From positions 124,001 through 188,000 of the forward strand of contig DASW01000008.1 of assembly GCA_002503985.1 (NCBI GenBank): 64,000 bases of DNA, given 5' to 3'. This document shows positions 17,454-25,932 of the stretch, piece after piece. The stretch is from Thermoplasmata archaeon UBA61. GTDB lineage: Archaea > Thermoplasmatota > Thermoplasmata > Lutacidiplasmatales > UBA184. The notes beneath the pieces are model-generated. The model was not told the origin of the DNA and searched no databases. It worked only from the letters and a program-made list of their open reading frames with translations. How positions within the stretch are numbered: the first letter of the stretch is position 1; each line of letters opens with the position of its first letter. The position numbers and the translations under genes are program-made.

Positions 17454-18544
17454 TCCGCGGCCACCTCCCGGGGGTCCATTCGGCGCGCCAGCACATCGAC
17501 GGCGAACAACCAAAAGATGACGACCAGAGAGAGCAGGAACATCATCACCTGAAGAGGCGCGATCCCGGCCGTTCCCTGCCCGGTCAGGGAAGAGAACGCG
17601 AGGAACCCCATCCCCGGGTCGAGGAAGGTGGCCTCTACCACGAACTGCGTGCCGAGATACGCCGGCAACGTCAGCGCGAAGACGATGAGGAAGGTCGGCA
17701 CCACCCGACGGGAGGTGTGCGTCCAGAGCAGGGTGTGCTCGCTAATGCCCCTCGAGCGGGCGGCGGTGAGGTAAACCTCCTGGCTGGCAGCTCGAACGAC
17801 GCTCCGGGCGTGTCGAAGGAAGATAGTAACGTAGACCAACGAGATGATCGCGGCCTGGATGAGGGTCTTGAGCAGCGTGAGCTCCTCGAACGACCACGCC
17901 TGATGGACCAGCCCGTCCACGAGAGGGAAGCCCGTTGGCTGGGTGATGCTTTGGAATAGGACCCAGGGTGGGTAGCCTCCGTACCACGCGAACCACCAGG
18001 TAATACCGGGAATCACCCCTTGGTCGGGCAGGTCCTGGAACTGGCCGAGGAACCAGAAGAACAGGGCCGCGATCACGATCAGGCCCACGACGAACGCGGG
18101 GAGCAGCGTGCCGAGCAGGCTCGCGACGCGCGCCGCCAAGTCGACCCCGGGGCGACGGCTCCACCCGATCCACATCGCGACCGGATAGGCGACGGCCGCG
18201 GAGATCCCGAGCGCGAAGACCGCGAGCTCGACGGAGCTCGGCAGCAGGTACGCGTACAATTGCACGAGGGGAACCCCGGGGTACTGCTGGAACGTGGATA
18301 CCCCCCAGTTCCCGGTGAAGTCGTCGAGGACCATCCGACCGAATCCGCTGAAGAAGCCCAGGACCCCCGGATACTGATGCTGGGAGAGGTTGGTCGGTTC
18401 GTAGATGGCCAAGTAGAGGAGCACGAGAACGAACAGAAGCTGGGCAGGGACTAGCCCCAGGCGCATCAGCGTGAAACGACCAAACGGAGAAAGCCGGGAG
18501 TTCCGGCGAAGAGGGGGGTCTGTCCTCTGCATCCTAACGGGCAA
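17450..18544 (-). CDS. Dipeptide/oligopeptide ABC permease, DppB type
   Basis: 364 residues with six main hydrophobic segments, a basic N-terminus and the EAA loop characteristic of DppB/OppB (VYLTAARSRGISEHTLLWTH, close to residue 265). It lies directly upstream of the thermopsin-DppC fusion with a four-base overlap, so the two should form the permease heterodimer. On the minus strand an AT-rich element (TTAAAGACTTA, about 18563-18573) probably drives both. The motor subunits DppD/F must be encoded elsewhere or shared. Confidence 0.92.
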   Translation of the reverse strand: MPVRMQRTDPPLRRNSRLSPFGRFTLMRLGLVPAQLLFVLVLLYLAIYEPTNLSQHQYPGVLGFFSGFGRMVLDDFTGNWGVSTFQQYPGVPLVQLYAYLLPSSVELAVFALGISAAVAYPVAMWIGWSRRPGVDLAARVASLLGTLLPAFVVGLIVIAALFFWFLGQFQDLPDQGVIPGITWWFAWYGGYPPWVLFQSITQPTGFPLVDGLVHQAWSFEELTLLKTLIQAAIISLVYVTIFLRHARSVVRAASQEVYLTAARSRGISEHTLLWTHTSRRVVPTFLIVFALTLPAYLGTQFVVEATFLDPGMGFLAFSSLTGQGTAGIAPLQVMMFLLSLVVIFWLFAVDVLARRMDPREVAAD

Positions 18545-18648
18545 GCACGACCCGCCTCGGATAAGTCTTTAATCGAGACGGTCGCCGCCGCCGTGGAACG
18601 GCCCGAGATTCGGTGCCCACTTCCCGATCGGTCCCCAACGCACCCGCT

Positions 18649-18906
18649 ATGTCCCACCGCGACCTACCTATCCGCATGGGACGAGCGCAACGGCGAGCCG
18701 AGGATCGAGAGGCCTCCAAGCGCAAGCAGGGTACTAAGGGCCCGGCCCGCGACCCGGCCGCCTCCCGAATCGGTGACGAGCACCTCGAGACGCAGGACGA
18801 GACCGCTCGCCGTATCTATCGCGCCGGCGGCGAGCCCGAGCGCGGCAAGAGGACGAAACGTCAGGTGAGCGAGAAGCCGCTCAAGTGGCGGGAAGGAAGG
18901 CAGTAG
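18649..18906 (+). CDS. Small highly charged protein of unknown function
   Basis: 85 residues from the ATG at 18649 (the frame is open back to 18613). Very rich in Arg, Lys, Glu and Asp, with no hydrophobic core and no cysteines; it looks disordered or nucleic-acid associated. An AT patch (GTCTTTAATC) about 80 nt upstream may be a divergent promoter shared with dppB. It could also be a chance open frame in GC-rich DNA, although its composition is not typical of shadow frames. Confidence 0.4.
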   Translation: MSHRDLPIRMGRAQRRAEDREASKRKQGTKGPARDPAASRIGDEHLETQDETARRIYRAGGEPERGKRTKRQVSEKPLKWREGRQ

Positions 18907-18995
18907 CGAGCGGAAAGCCGGCCCCGGGCTCCCGGAGGTCGCGAGGGAACTCGGGAAGATAGACCATCCAAGGCCCGTCTCGGCCTTAGACCCCG

Positions 18996-19283
18996 TTAGG
19001 GTTCGACGGTGATCTTGCCCGAGCGGCCCATCGAGACCTGCAGCTTCCCTCGGAAGTCCTTGACCCAGCCGTCAGTGATCCGGATCTTCTGGCCGACGCT
19101 GAAGCGTTTCGTATCCTCTCCCCAGAGGGTGAGGGTGATCGTCCCGGTTTCGTCCTGCAGCGTCGCATCCGCCACTTGAGAGGCACCGCGCGAGGTAGTG
19201 ACGTCTCGGACCGCCGAGATCGCCGTGATAGTGGCATCGATCGTCGCGTTCTGGTTCGCTTGGAGGGAGGCAATTCCGGGCAT
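18996..19283 (-). CDS. Single OB-fold protein (RPA/SSB-like)
   Basis: 95 residues forming one OB fold. The run VADATLQDETGTITLTLWGEDTKRF followed by the VGQKIRITDGWVKDFRGKLQVS pattern is typical of archaeal RPA-type nucleic-acid-binding domains. The ATG at 19283 is chosen because a TTTAAC element at 19311-19316 (minus strand) would place transcription just ahead of it; a GTG at 19301 is also open. It probably binds single-stranded DNA or RNA. It lies 66 bp after the secreted-protein genes but seems to have its own promoter. Confidence 0.82.
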   Translation of the reverse strand: MPGIASLQANQNATIDATITAISAVRDVTTSRGASQVADATLQDETGTITLTLWGEDTKRFSVGQKIRITDGWVKDFRGKLQVSMGRSGKITVEP

Positions 19284-19349
19284 GGCGGAGGCGGGCCACA
19301 CCGGAGGGGGTTAAACGGTCTGCCCTTGGTCCGGGCCAGAGGCTCGAGC

Positions 19350-19907
19350 TCAGGAACCGACCGAACCGGTGAGGGTGATGCTGAACCCGCAGCTCGTGTC
19401 GGAGTAGGCGTTGCCGGCCGTCGGCGAGAGTTGGATGAATCCGGCCCACTGGATGCTCGAACCTGCGGGGACGGTGTGCGCGAGAGCCCCGGTCTCGCCG
19501 CCAGCCCCCACGAGCGTCGACGGGGTGAAGAAGCTGTCCGAGAAGACGGTGACCGCGCACAGGTCGCCCGATGTCGAGGTGATCGTCTCGGAGGCGAGCG
19601 CGGGAAGGCTCCCCGCGTTATGGAGCGAGTCTCCGAAGCTGCAGAGGTCACCAGGAGCGAGATTCCCCGCGACCAGGTCGAGGGTGTCGCTTGGAGAACT
19701 CGTGGTGGAAACCGTCGCGAGGCAACTGCTGTAGGAGCTCAAGCCCGCGCTTGCGGGCTCCGAGCCCCACGCCATGGGTCCCAATGTCCCCGCCGACGCC
19801 GACCCGTTCACGAACGCCGAGGAGGTGAAGGCGGCAAAGCCGGTCCCCGCCGTAGCCAGGACCGCGACGGCGATCAGCCCTACGGTCATGGCCTTCGTCG
19901 AGCGCAT
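19350..19907 (-). CDS. TasA/AbpA-like secreted fibre-subunit candidate (copy 2)
   Basis: 185 residues. An N-terminal signal segment (AMTVGLIAVAVLATAGTGFAAF) is followed at once by the FTSSAFVNGSASAG run typical of SipW-processed camelysin/TasA proteins. The mature part is Ser/Thr/Gly rich and beta-like, with four cysteines whose positions match those of its neighbour at 19970. The shared core is LAPGD-x-CS, then LHNAGS-x-PA, then TSTSG-x2-C. A strong GAGGAGG ribosome binding site precedes the ATG. TasA and archaeal bundling-pilus AbpA proteins polymerise by donor-strand exchange outside the cell. That role is inferred here from the N-terminus and the adjacent signal peptidase. Confidence 0.75.
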   Translation of the reverse strand: MRSTKAMTVGLIAVAVLATAGTGFAAFTSSAFVNGSASAGTLGPMAWGSEPASAGLSSYSSCLATVSTTSSPSDTLDLVAGNLAPGDLCSFGDSLHNAGSLPALASETITSTSGDLCAVTVFSDSFFTPSTLVGAGGETGALAHTVPAGSSIQWAGFIQLSPTAGNAYSDTSCGFSITLTGSVGS

Positions 19908-19969
19908 CTTCGCCTCCTCGGGGAAGAGATAGGAAAGGGTTCGGCCCTAGAGTGTGGGCTTTCCTCGCC

Positions 19970-20521
19970 CTAGCTCGAGCCCGCGGTCGCGGTGAACGTG
20001 ACCGTGAACGTGCAGGTCTGGCCCTGCCATTCGTTGCCCGCTGGCGGGATGAATCCCATTTGGGCCTGGTAGAAGAGAGCCCCGCCCGCGCTGATGGTCA
20101 GAGGACCATACGAGACGCCGTAGGTCTCGCCGGGCTGTGACCAGCCGGCGAACGTGTCGTAGAGGGTCGTGTAGCCGCAGAACGACCCGCTCGTGGAAGT
20201 GACCTCGGCATATACGTTGGCCGGGATGGACCCTGCGTTGTGCAGGTGCGCCTGGTAGCTGCAGTAGTCACCGGGCGCCAGGTTCGACGCCCCGAAGTTC
20301 AGGGTGTCGCTGCTGTTGAACGTGGTCCCGATCACCGCCGAGCAATGGTCAAAGCTCTCGGACCCGGTCGGATCCCCATGCGTCCAATATAGCGGTCCCA
20401 GTGTCCCTGCCGTTGCGCTCCCGTTGATGTACGCCGAGCTCGTGAACGCGGCGAACCCGATTCCTCCCACCGCGAACATTGCGACGACGGCGACCACCCC
20501 GATTATCCACTTTGTTCCCAT
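19970..20521 (-). CDS. TasA/AbpA-like secreted fibre-subunit candidate (copy 1)
   Basis: 183 residues, a paralogue of the protein at 19350-19907. The signal segment (VVAVVAMFAVGGIGFAAF) runs straight into FTSSAYINGSATAG, the presumed donor strand of the mature subunit. Its four cysteines (about residues 59, 87, 113 and 168) align with the paralogue and probably make two disulfides. Ser/Thr/Tyr/Gly richness and alternating hydrophobics indicate a beta-sandwich. A TTATAC element on the minus strand near 20571-20576 is the likely promoter. The two copies could be major and minor subunits, or partners in one filament. Confidence 0.75.
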   Translation of the reverse strand: MGTKWIIGVVAVVAMFAVGGIGFAAFTSSAYINGSATAGTLGPLYWTHGDPTGSESFDHCSAVIGTTFNSSDTLNFGASNLAPGDYCSYQAHLHNAGSIPANVYAEVTSTSGSFCGYTTLYDTFAGWSQPGETYGVSYGPLTISAGGALFYQAQMGFIPPAGNEWQGQTCTFTVTFTATAGSS

Positions 20522-20684
20522 TTTGGCCTCGTGCCCGGTCTCGCGACCGGTTCGAGGAGGGCGACCGCGGTTATACGTGGACGGAACCTTTGACGATTTT
20601 TGTCCGTACGAAATGTTAATTTTGTAAGTGGAGAGCTGCCGCCACGCCCCCTCCCGAGCGCCGGGGAAGCGCTCGAACGCCGCC

Positions 20685-21932
20685 TTAGGAGGGTCGAGTC
20701 CCCGGCGGAGGGGGCTCCGCCGCGCCTTTGGCCGCCGCGGTCAGGAGGGCAGAAACCGAGTTCAACTCTTGGGTGGCCTGCTTTTCCTCGTCGTCCCGCA
20801 GGAAGTCGATCGCGCGCGAGAGGCGCTGTCGTGCGTCCGCGGAGGTGGCATCGTCTAACGTGAGGCTGCGCAAACGGATCATCTCCCACTGTATCCGTTC
20901 GAGGATACCGAGCGTGGTCGACGACCCTCCCGGGTACCGGAAGGAGTACGCGACCGTCCCGTCCACGACGAGGAAGGTCGGCCGTTCCGGGGACCCTCCG
21001 GCAGGACGAAGGATCGGCTTGCCGAGAGTGTCCGCGATCTTCACGAGGTCGGCGAACTGGGCGATCGGCACCGCCGTGACGTCCGTCGGAGGAGCGGCCG
21101 TCTCGGCGATGGCCTCCTCGTACGGAGCGATCAACTGGTCCAACGGAACGATGCCCTCTTCGCGCAGGGGGCGGCTGACCAGCCACGCGCTCACGCCCAG
21201 GGCGGCCGCCGAGGCTGCGAGGAAGAGGTACGGGACCACCTGATGGGTAAGGGTCGAAGGCGAGCTCGGGGACGCGACGTAGACCGACCCGTTGGTCGCA
21301 TAGGCGAGGCCCGCAGGGGTGATCAGCGGCCCATCGAACGTGAGATTGAATCGCGGGTCCGAGCTGAACGGTTGCGTCACCCCGCTCATCGTCAGAGTTC
21401 CGGTGATGACCGGGTCGAGCGTGAGGGTGTACTCGGCGCCGTTGTACCCGACCTGGGTGTCAATGGCGGTCGCGAGCGCGACCACCGACCCCACGTTCAC
21501 ATCGTAGACCTCACGGAGGGAAATGCCCGCGGCGGCCGCGTTCGACGAATTGTTGCTGCTCTCGTAGAGCGATTTCGACCAGACCGCGGTGGAAAGCCAG
21601 ACCGTGAACGCCTCGTGGAGCGCGATCGCCGCGGTCCGGTTCGCGAGCACGGAGTAGACCAGCGTGACGTTGACCCATTTCGTGATCGGTTCGAACAGCG
21701 TGGTGTTCCCGCCCGAGATCTCGGTCGAGTTGTTGTAGAGGACGCTGGGTCGCAGCGACGCGGTGAAGCCGTTGTCCGCGTTCTGGAAGTACGTCGCCGC
21801 GACGGCCTGTCCGCTCCCGTTCGTCGAGGAGCGGGTCTCGGAGTATAGGTAGTAGGCCGCCCAGACGGTCGTGAGCAGGAAGACGACCACCAGCACCGCG
21901 GCGACCGTGCGAACGTTGGGGGACAGCTTCAC
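20685..21932 (-). CDS. DUF5305-like membrane protein coupled to a signal peptidase
   Basis: 415 residues. The GTG start at 21932 overlaps the signal peptidase stop (GTGA) and follows GGAGGGGTGG; upstream extension would only shadow the peptidase gene. One N-terminal helix (about 10-33), an outside domain of ~210 residues with many N-x-S/T sites, a second helix (about 250-270) and a cytosolic tail of ~140 residues with predicted helices. This layout fits DUF5305 proteins, which are often found next to archaeal SipW-like signal peptidases. It may help assemble or anchor the secreted subunits encoded downstream (inference). Confidence 0.75.
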   Translation of the reverse strand: MKLSPNVRTVAAVLVVVFLLTTVWAAYYLYSETRSSTNGSGQAVAATYFQNADNGFTASLRPSVLYNNSTEISGGNTTLFEPITKWVNVTLVYSVLANRTAAIALHEAFTVWLSTAVWSKSLYESSNNSSNAAAAGISLREVYDVNVGSVVALATAIDTQVGYNGAEYTLTLDPVITGTLTMSGVTQPFSSDPRFNLTFDGPLITPAGLAYATNGSVYVASPSSPSTLTHQVVPYLFLAASAAALGVSAWLVSRPLREEGIVPLDQLIAPYEEAIAETAAPPTDVTAVPIAQFADLVKIADTLGKPILRPAGGSPERPTFLVVDGTVAYSFRYPGGSSTTLGILERIQWEMIRLRSLTLDDATSADARQRLSRAIDFLRDDEEKQATQELNSVSALLTAAAKGAAEPPPPGTRPS

Positions 21933-23281
21933 TTTCGCCCACCCCTCCAGACGACCACGGACAGGATGAGCACGACGACCACCGCCCCGGCGAAGAGCGG
22001 GTCCAATATGAGGAAGCCCAGATACGGCACGTGCGCTACGACCGACCCGAGAACCTGAGAATAGGAGACCGTGCAGGGGTCTTGCGTTGGATTGGCGTCC
22101 CCTTTCGTCTGATAGACCCAATTCGGCCCTGTGGACACGATACGGATTACCCGATGGACCGTCGGAGCGGGCAGGCAACGGGCATCGAACACGAGGATCG
22201 TCCCGACCGTGATCGCGGCCGGCGCGATGTGCTCGACGACGACCAGGTCGCCCCGGTTCAGCGTCGGCACCATGCTCCCGGTCGCGATGGCAAGCAGCGG
22301 GGTCTGTGTGTTGAGCGTCAGGGGGAGACCGTACGAGATCGATAGGGCGGCCACACCGACGACGGCGAGGCCCGCGAGCGTGCTACGGAGCTCCCGTAGG
22401 TCTCGGGCGCGGTCCCGGAACCGGTGTCGACGCGGACCCGGTCGCTCCCCGAGGTACGTCAGGGCCTGGAGCCGCGGCTCCCGGAGGCCCACCCCGACGA
22501 CGACCAAGAGCACGGAATAGGTGATGATCGCCGAGGTGAAATCTACCGACCAGCTCGGGAACTGGACGCCCACGGGAAGCAGCGACTGAACGGCGAAGAG
22601 CGCGCTCGCGAAGGCGACCGGACCGAGCAGGCTCCACTCGGACTTGTAGAGGTAGAGGGCCAACAATAGGCCGAGCACCAGGTCGACGAACGTCACGCTG
22701 AACACGTACTCGGTCGCGCCGGTGAGACCCAGCTGGGGGAACGCCAGGAAGTTCGTCGAATTCGCCGCAAAGAACCCGGCCGCCGCCAGCATCGAGGACC
22801 GTAGCGGAAGCCGTCGGGAGAACGACCGGAACACGTAGCCGAAGAACAACCCGACCTGCGCGAGCGCGACCAGCGGAGCGCTCAGCAGAAGGAACCCGAA
22901 CGAGAACGGAGGCTCGGCCGGGATCTTCCCGAAGCCGAACACGAACCCGGGGTCCATCCGCAAGGCGATGTAGAGGAGGATGAGGAGGGTCGCGAACGGG
23001 AGCACCGTCCCGAGCGAGCGGCGGATCGTGAACCCGAAATCGCGGAGCGGCCGCCGTTCGAGGCGGGCGGCCACGACGAGGAGGAGCAGGAGAGCGCCTT
23101 GTACCGCTAGGAAACCGAGGTAGCTCTCATCGACGGTCAGCCCCTGGACCGAGAACGCATAGCCTTCGGAGGTGGCGACCGCGGCGAGAGCCACCGCGAC
23201 GGGAATCACCAGGCTGCTCGAGGGGCCTGCAGCGGAGTCTGGGGTGCTCGGAGGCGGAAGGCGCTCCGCCGCGCGGGACAT
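21929..23281 (-). CDS. Signal peptidase I (SipW/ER type) fused to an N-terminal CPBP-like membrane domain
   Basis: 450 residues. The C-terminal ~150 residues are an archaeal/ER-type signal peptidase: catalytic Ser336 in ATGSMVPTL, His376 in TVHRV (His in place of the bacterial Lys) and Asp395 in KGDANP, then a C-terminal anchor. The first ~300 residues add about eight membrane segments. The segment LAQVGLFFGYVFRSF followed by FFAANSTNF resembles CPBP/CAAX-protease helices, but the catalytic Glu-Glu is missing. Ordinary archaeal signal peptidases are 150-250 residues, so the N-terminal module is an extra. It heads the operon with the DUF5305 protein and is the likely processor of the TasA-like subunits. 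Confidence 0.87.
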   Translation of the reverse strand: MSRAAERLPPPSTPDSAAGPSSSLVIPVAVALAAVATSEGYAFSVQGLTVDESYLGFLAVQGALLLLLVVAARLERRPLRDFGFTIRRSLGTVLPFATLLILLYIALRMDPGFVFGFGKIPAEPPFSFGFLLLSAPLVALAQVGLFFGYVFRSFSRRLPLRSSMLAAAGFFAANSTNFLAFPQLGLTGATEYVFSVTFVDLVLGLLLALYLYKSEWSLLGPVAFASALFAVQSLLPVGVQFPSWSVDFTSAIITYSVLLVVVGVGLREPRLQALTYLGERPGPRRHRFRDRARDLRELRSTLAGLAVVGVAALSISYGLPLTLNTQTPLLAIATGSMVPTLNRGDLVVVEHIAPAAITVGTILVFDARCLPAPTVHRVIRIVSTGPNWVYQTKGDANPTQDPCTVSYSQVLGSVVAHVPYLGFLILDPLFAGAVVVVLILSVVVWRGGRK

Positions 23282-23289
23282 GGACCCGC

Positions 23290-23868
23290 TTACTCCCGCG
23301 AAGCGAAGTTAGGGCGTCGCTTCTCGGGGAAGAACAGAGGTCCACCGGTCGTCGGAGGGAGCAGATACCCTCCCGATGGGCCGCGATGTCCGGGTTCCGG
23401 CTCCTCGCGTTGGATCCCCCACGGCGGCGGCAGCCCCTCGACCCTCCCGGTCGAGGGAAGGGACCGCCGACGGTCCGGGTGTGGCTTCGCCGGTCCCTCG
23501 GACGCATGGGGGACTTGGCTCCACGCGATGCGAGACACGTATCGAAGGACCTCGCCGCGGTCGGGCCCTTTCACCGAAAAGTCACCGAAGGTCTTCTGAA
23601 GCTCCTGGATGGCCGAATCGGCCTCGGAGCTCTCGCGCTGGACCCGACGGATCGCCTCGAGCACGTCTCCGGCCCGGGACGTCGTTCGGTACCCGCGAGG
23701 CGTCGCTTCCACCAAGCCCAGGGCCAAGCAGAACCCGAGGTACTTCTGGAACGATAGCGGGTTCAGGTTCGCCAGGCCGATGATGCGGGTCTTGGTGGGC
23801 GCCTGGCGGGCGGCTTCGAGGAAATCTCCCAGCACCTCGATCTTCGTCCGATACTTCCGGCTTCCCAT
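23290..23868 (-). CDS. Winged-helix transcriptional regulator (archaeal HTH type)
   Basis: 192 residues from the ATG at 23868. The first ~85 residues form an archaeal winged helix: SRKYRTKIEVLGDFLEAAR, then a TRIIGLANLNPLSFQKYLGF recognition region and a wing GLVEATPRGYRTTSRA. This is the pattern of the archaeal HTH_45-like family. The C-terminal ~100 residues are Pro/Arg-rich and low complexity. It lies only 9 bp upstream of the signal peptidase start on the same strand, so it may be the first gene of the secretion operon and a candidate regulator of it. Confidence 0.8.
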   Translation of the reverse strand: MGSRKYRTKIEVLGDFLEAARQAPTKTRIIGLANLNPLSFQKYLGFCLALGLVEATPRGYRTTSRAGDVLEAIRRVQRESSEADSAIQELQKTFGDFSVKGPDRGEVLRYVSRIAWSQVPHASEGPAKPHPDRRRSLPSTGRVEGLPPPWGIQREEPEPGHRGPSGGYLLPPTTGGPLFFPEKRRPNFASRE

Positions 23869-24114
23869 GTCCGCCGAATCCCGGAGCGGCGGCGGGCGAG
23901 GCCCGTAGGGACCGTCCCGTTCCGCCTCCGCAGGGCCCGGACTACTAAAGCATGCGCGAACCTCCCCTCGCTGGCCGGGTAGGCCTGTTCGACCCTCCGG
24001 GCGGGGGTAGGGGTCCTTTTCGTGCTCGCGTGTCCGCACCCGGACCTTCCCGGGAGCGCGGGCGGATTGCCCCGAGGCGTCATCCCCTAGTGAGGTCGTC
24101 CCAAGGGCCGAGAG

Positions 24115-24864
24115 ATGATCGGTCTCGCTTCACCGGACGGCGCGCAACCCGTGACGGCGGAGGAGCTCGACCGAGCCGACCTGTCCCCGTGGTTCAACCC
24201 GTTCCTGGCGTTCTTCCTCCGGGAGACGGAACGATGCGGAGGGGAGGTCCGGACGGTCCGCGAGAACGGGACGCTCGCGGGACTCGTGATATCGGACCCG
24301 GCCGAGCGGGTCGCTTCGGTCTTCACACGGTCGCCTTCGGTCGCCGAGACCGCGGTCCGGAGCCGAGGTCCATACGGGATGTACTCCGACTTCCCCTTCG
24401 ACCCGTCCTCCGAACCGTTCGACATCCTCGCGACCTCGTCGTGCGCCGACGTCCCCTCCCACGCATTCCGCCATCAGATCCGACCGTTCTCGAAAGCGGA
24501 CCTGCCGGCGGTTCTCGACCTGATTCACGAAGTCTACGGCCCGGTGAACGACCGCTGGTTCGACGGGCTCCCGAGCCCCTCGGAGACCGGATTCGTCGCC
24601 GAGGTGGACGGTCGGGTGGCGGGGGTCGCGTGGATCTCGACGGTGGGCACTTACGGCCGGCTCCACTCCCTCACCGTGCGGGCGCCCTATCGACGCATGG
24701 GGCTCGGGACCGACCTGCTCTTCGCCCGCTTGCTCTGGGCCCGGAGGGTCGGAGCGGAGGAAGTGCTCTCCGAGATCTCGGAGCACAACGTAGCGTCCCT
24801 AGCGGTCGCGGCCCGGGGCGGGATGCGACAGGTCGGCCGGATCTTCTTCCACCGGCCGCTCTGA
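24115..24864 (+). CDS. GNAT-family N-acetyltransferase
   Basis: 249 residues. The C-terminal half is a GNAT fold: IRPFSKADLPAVLDLIHEVYG at its start, the acetyl-CoA site in APYRRMGLGTDLLFARLLWARR (R/Q-x2-G-x-G type) and a final EVLSEISEHNVASLAVAARGGM helix-strand. The N-terminal ~110 residues are a more divergent GNAT-like half. The substrate cannot be inferred. It is divergent from the winged-helix gene, with a 245-bp gap that holds the promoters of both. Confidence 0.82.
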   Translation: MIGLASPDGAQPVTAEELDRADLSPWFNPFLAFFLRETERCGGEVRTVRENGTLAGLVISDPAERVASVFTRSPSVAETAVRSRGPYGMYSDFPFDPSSEPFDILATSSCADVPSHAFRHQIRPFSKADLPAVLDLIHEVYGPVNDRWFDGLPSPSETGFVAEVDGRVAGVAWISTVGTYGRLHSLTVRAPYRRMGLGTDLLFARLLWARRVGAEEVLSEISEHNVASLAVAARGGMRQVGRIFFHRPL

Positions 24865-24882
24865 CGCCGGGCCCCGACGGCG

Positions 24883-25932
24883 CTACGATCGGGTCGCCCC
24901 GCAGAACGGGCACTTCTCGGCCGTGGTATCGATGAGCGAGCCGCAGAACCGACAGTTCACCTTCACGGTCTCCTTGATGATGATCTGCTGCACCGCGGGC
25001 TGGCCCGATGGAGTGAGGTTGATCCCCGGCACAGGAGGTCCCATCGGAGGCGAAGTGAACGCCACTTGGCCGGTGGCCGAGTGTTTCGGGATCGGATGCC
25101 TTCGGCGCGACCGCGAGATCGCGACGGCGATGACCACCACGATCACGACAATGACCACGAGGGCGACCACGGCAAGCGTCCAGTCCATTCCGGAACCTCC
25201 CGACCCCGACGACGAGGAGGGCGCCACGCCGGGAGTCAGTGCGTAACTCGTGTGGGTCACCGCCAGGGTGTCGGTGTACGTGAACCCGTCACCGGCCGGG
25301 TCGGAGTCCTGCTCCGCGTAGACGTATCCGACGATGTATCCGGTGGCGGGGTCGTAGTACGCCTTCCAGTTGTAGGTCGCGGTGAACTCGTTGACGCCGT
25401 CGCTCCACCCAAAGGAGCCGTTCCCCTCAGTGAAGATCGCCTTGACGTAAGTGCCCGCGGCAGTATCCAGGGCATAATTCACCGACGTTGAGACGACCGT
25501 CATCCCGGTGTTGAGGATGTAGAACGTGTCCCCGGCAGAGAGGGAGTTGTCCATGAAGAACCAGACGTACGGGTTCGTGTAACCGGTCTGGTTGTCGGTC
25601 CCGGATACGTAATGGAACGTCTGGGCCGAGAAGGTGAACGGACCCCCCGCCGGCCAGCTATAGTGGGCCCCCGTGCTGTTCTGGTACGAATTCCAATTGT
25701 AATAGAGGGCCGACTCGGTGCCGTTCGGCAGCACGGCCGTCACGGTGAGCGAGCCGTTCGTAGTGGTGGATTCAGTGTATCCCTCGTAGTACCCCACGCC
25801 GTTGTTGAGCACAGCCGTCTCGTTGTAGGCGAATTGGTCCGTGGGTTTCGGGGCATTATGCGCGCTCGCCGCGCCCACCGCCAGGCCAGCGAGGAGAACC
25901 AGGGCCGAGAGGAGCAGGACGCGTCCGATCAC
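24883..25932 (-). CDS. Secreted, membrane-anchored protein with a cytosolic zinc ribbon
   Basis: 349 residues. A signal peptide (LLLSALVLLAGLAVGAASA) precedes an outside domain of ~210 residues rich in Tyr, Asn, Ser and Thr with many N-x-S/T sites, predicted all-beta. A Ser/Gly linker leads to one strong transmembrane helix (about 250-275), followed by a basic Pro-rich stretch and a C-terminal zinc ribbon (CRFCG...CPFCG). It overlaps the upstream helical-protein gene by four bases. The zinc ribbon on the inside suggests coupling of an outside event to a cytosolic partner (inference). Confidence 0.8.
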   Translation of the reverse strand: MIGRVLLLSALVLLAGLAVGAASAHNAPKPTDQFAYNETAVLNNGVGYYEGYTESTTTNGSLTVTAVLPNGTESALYYNWNSYQNSTGAHYSWPAGGPFTFSAQTFHYVSGTDNQTGYTNPYVWFFMDNSLSAGDTFYILNTGMTVVSTSVNYALDTAAGTYVKAIFTEGNGSFGWSDGVNEFTATYNWKAYYDPATGYIVGYVYAEQDSDPAGDGFTYTDTLAVTHTSYALTPGVAPSSSSGSGGSGMDWTLAVVALVVIVVIVVVIAVAISRSRRRHPIPKHSATGQVAFTSPPMGPPVPGINLTPSGQPAVQQIIIKETVKVNCRFCGSLIDTTAEKCPFCGATRS

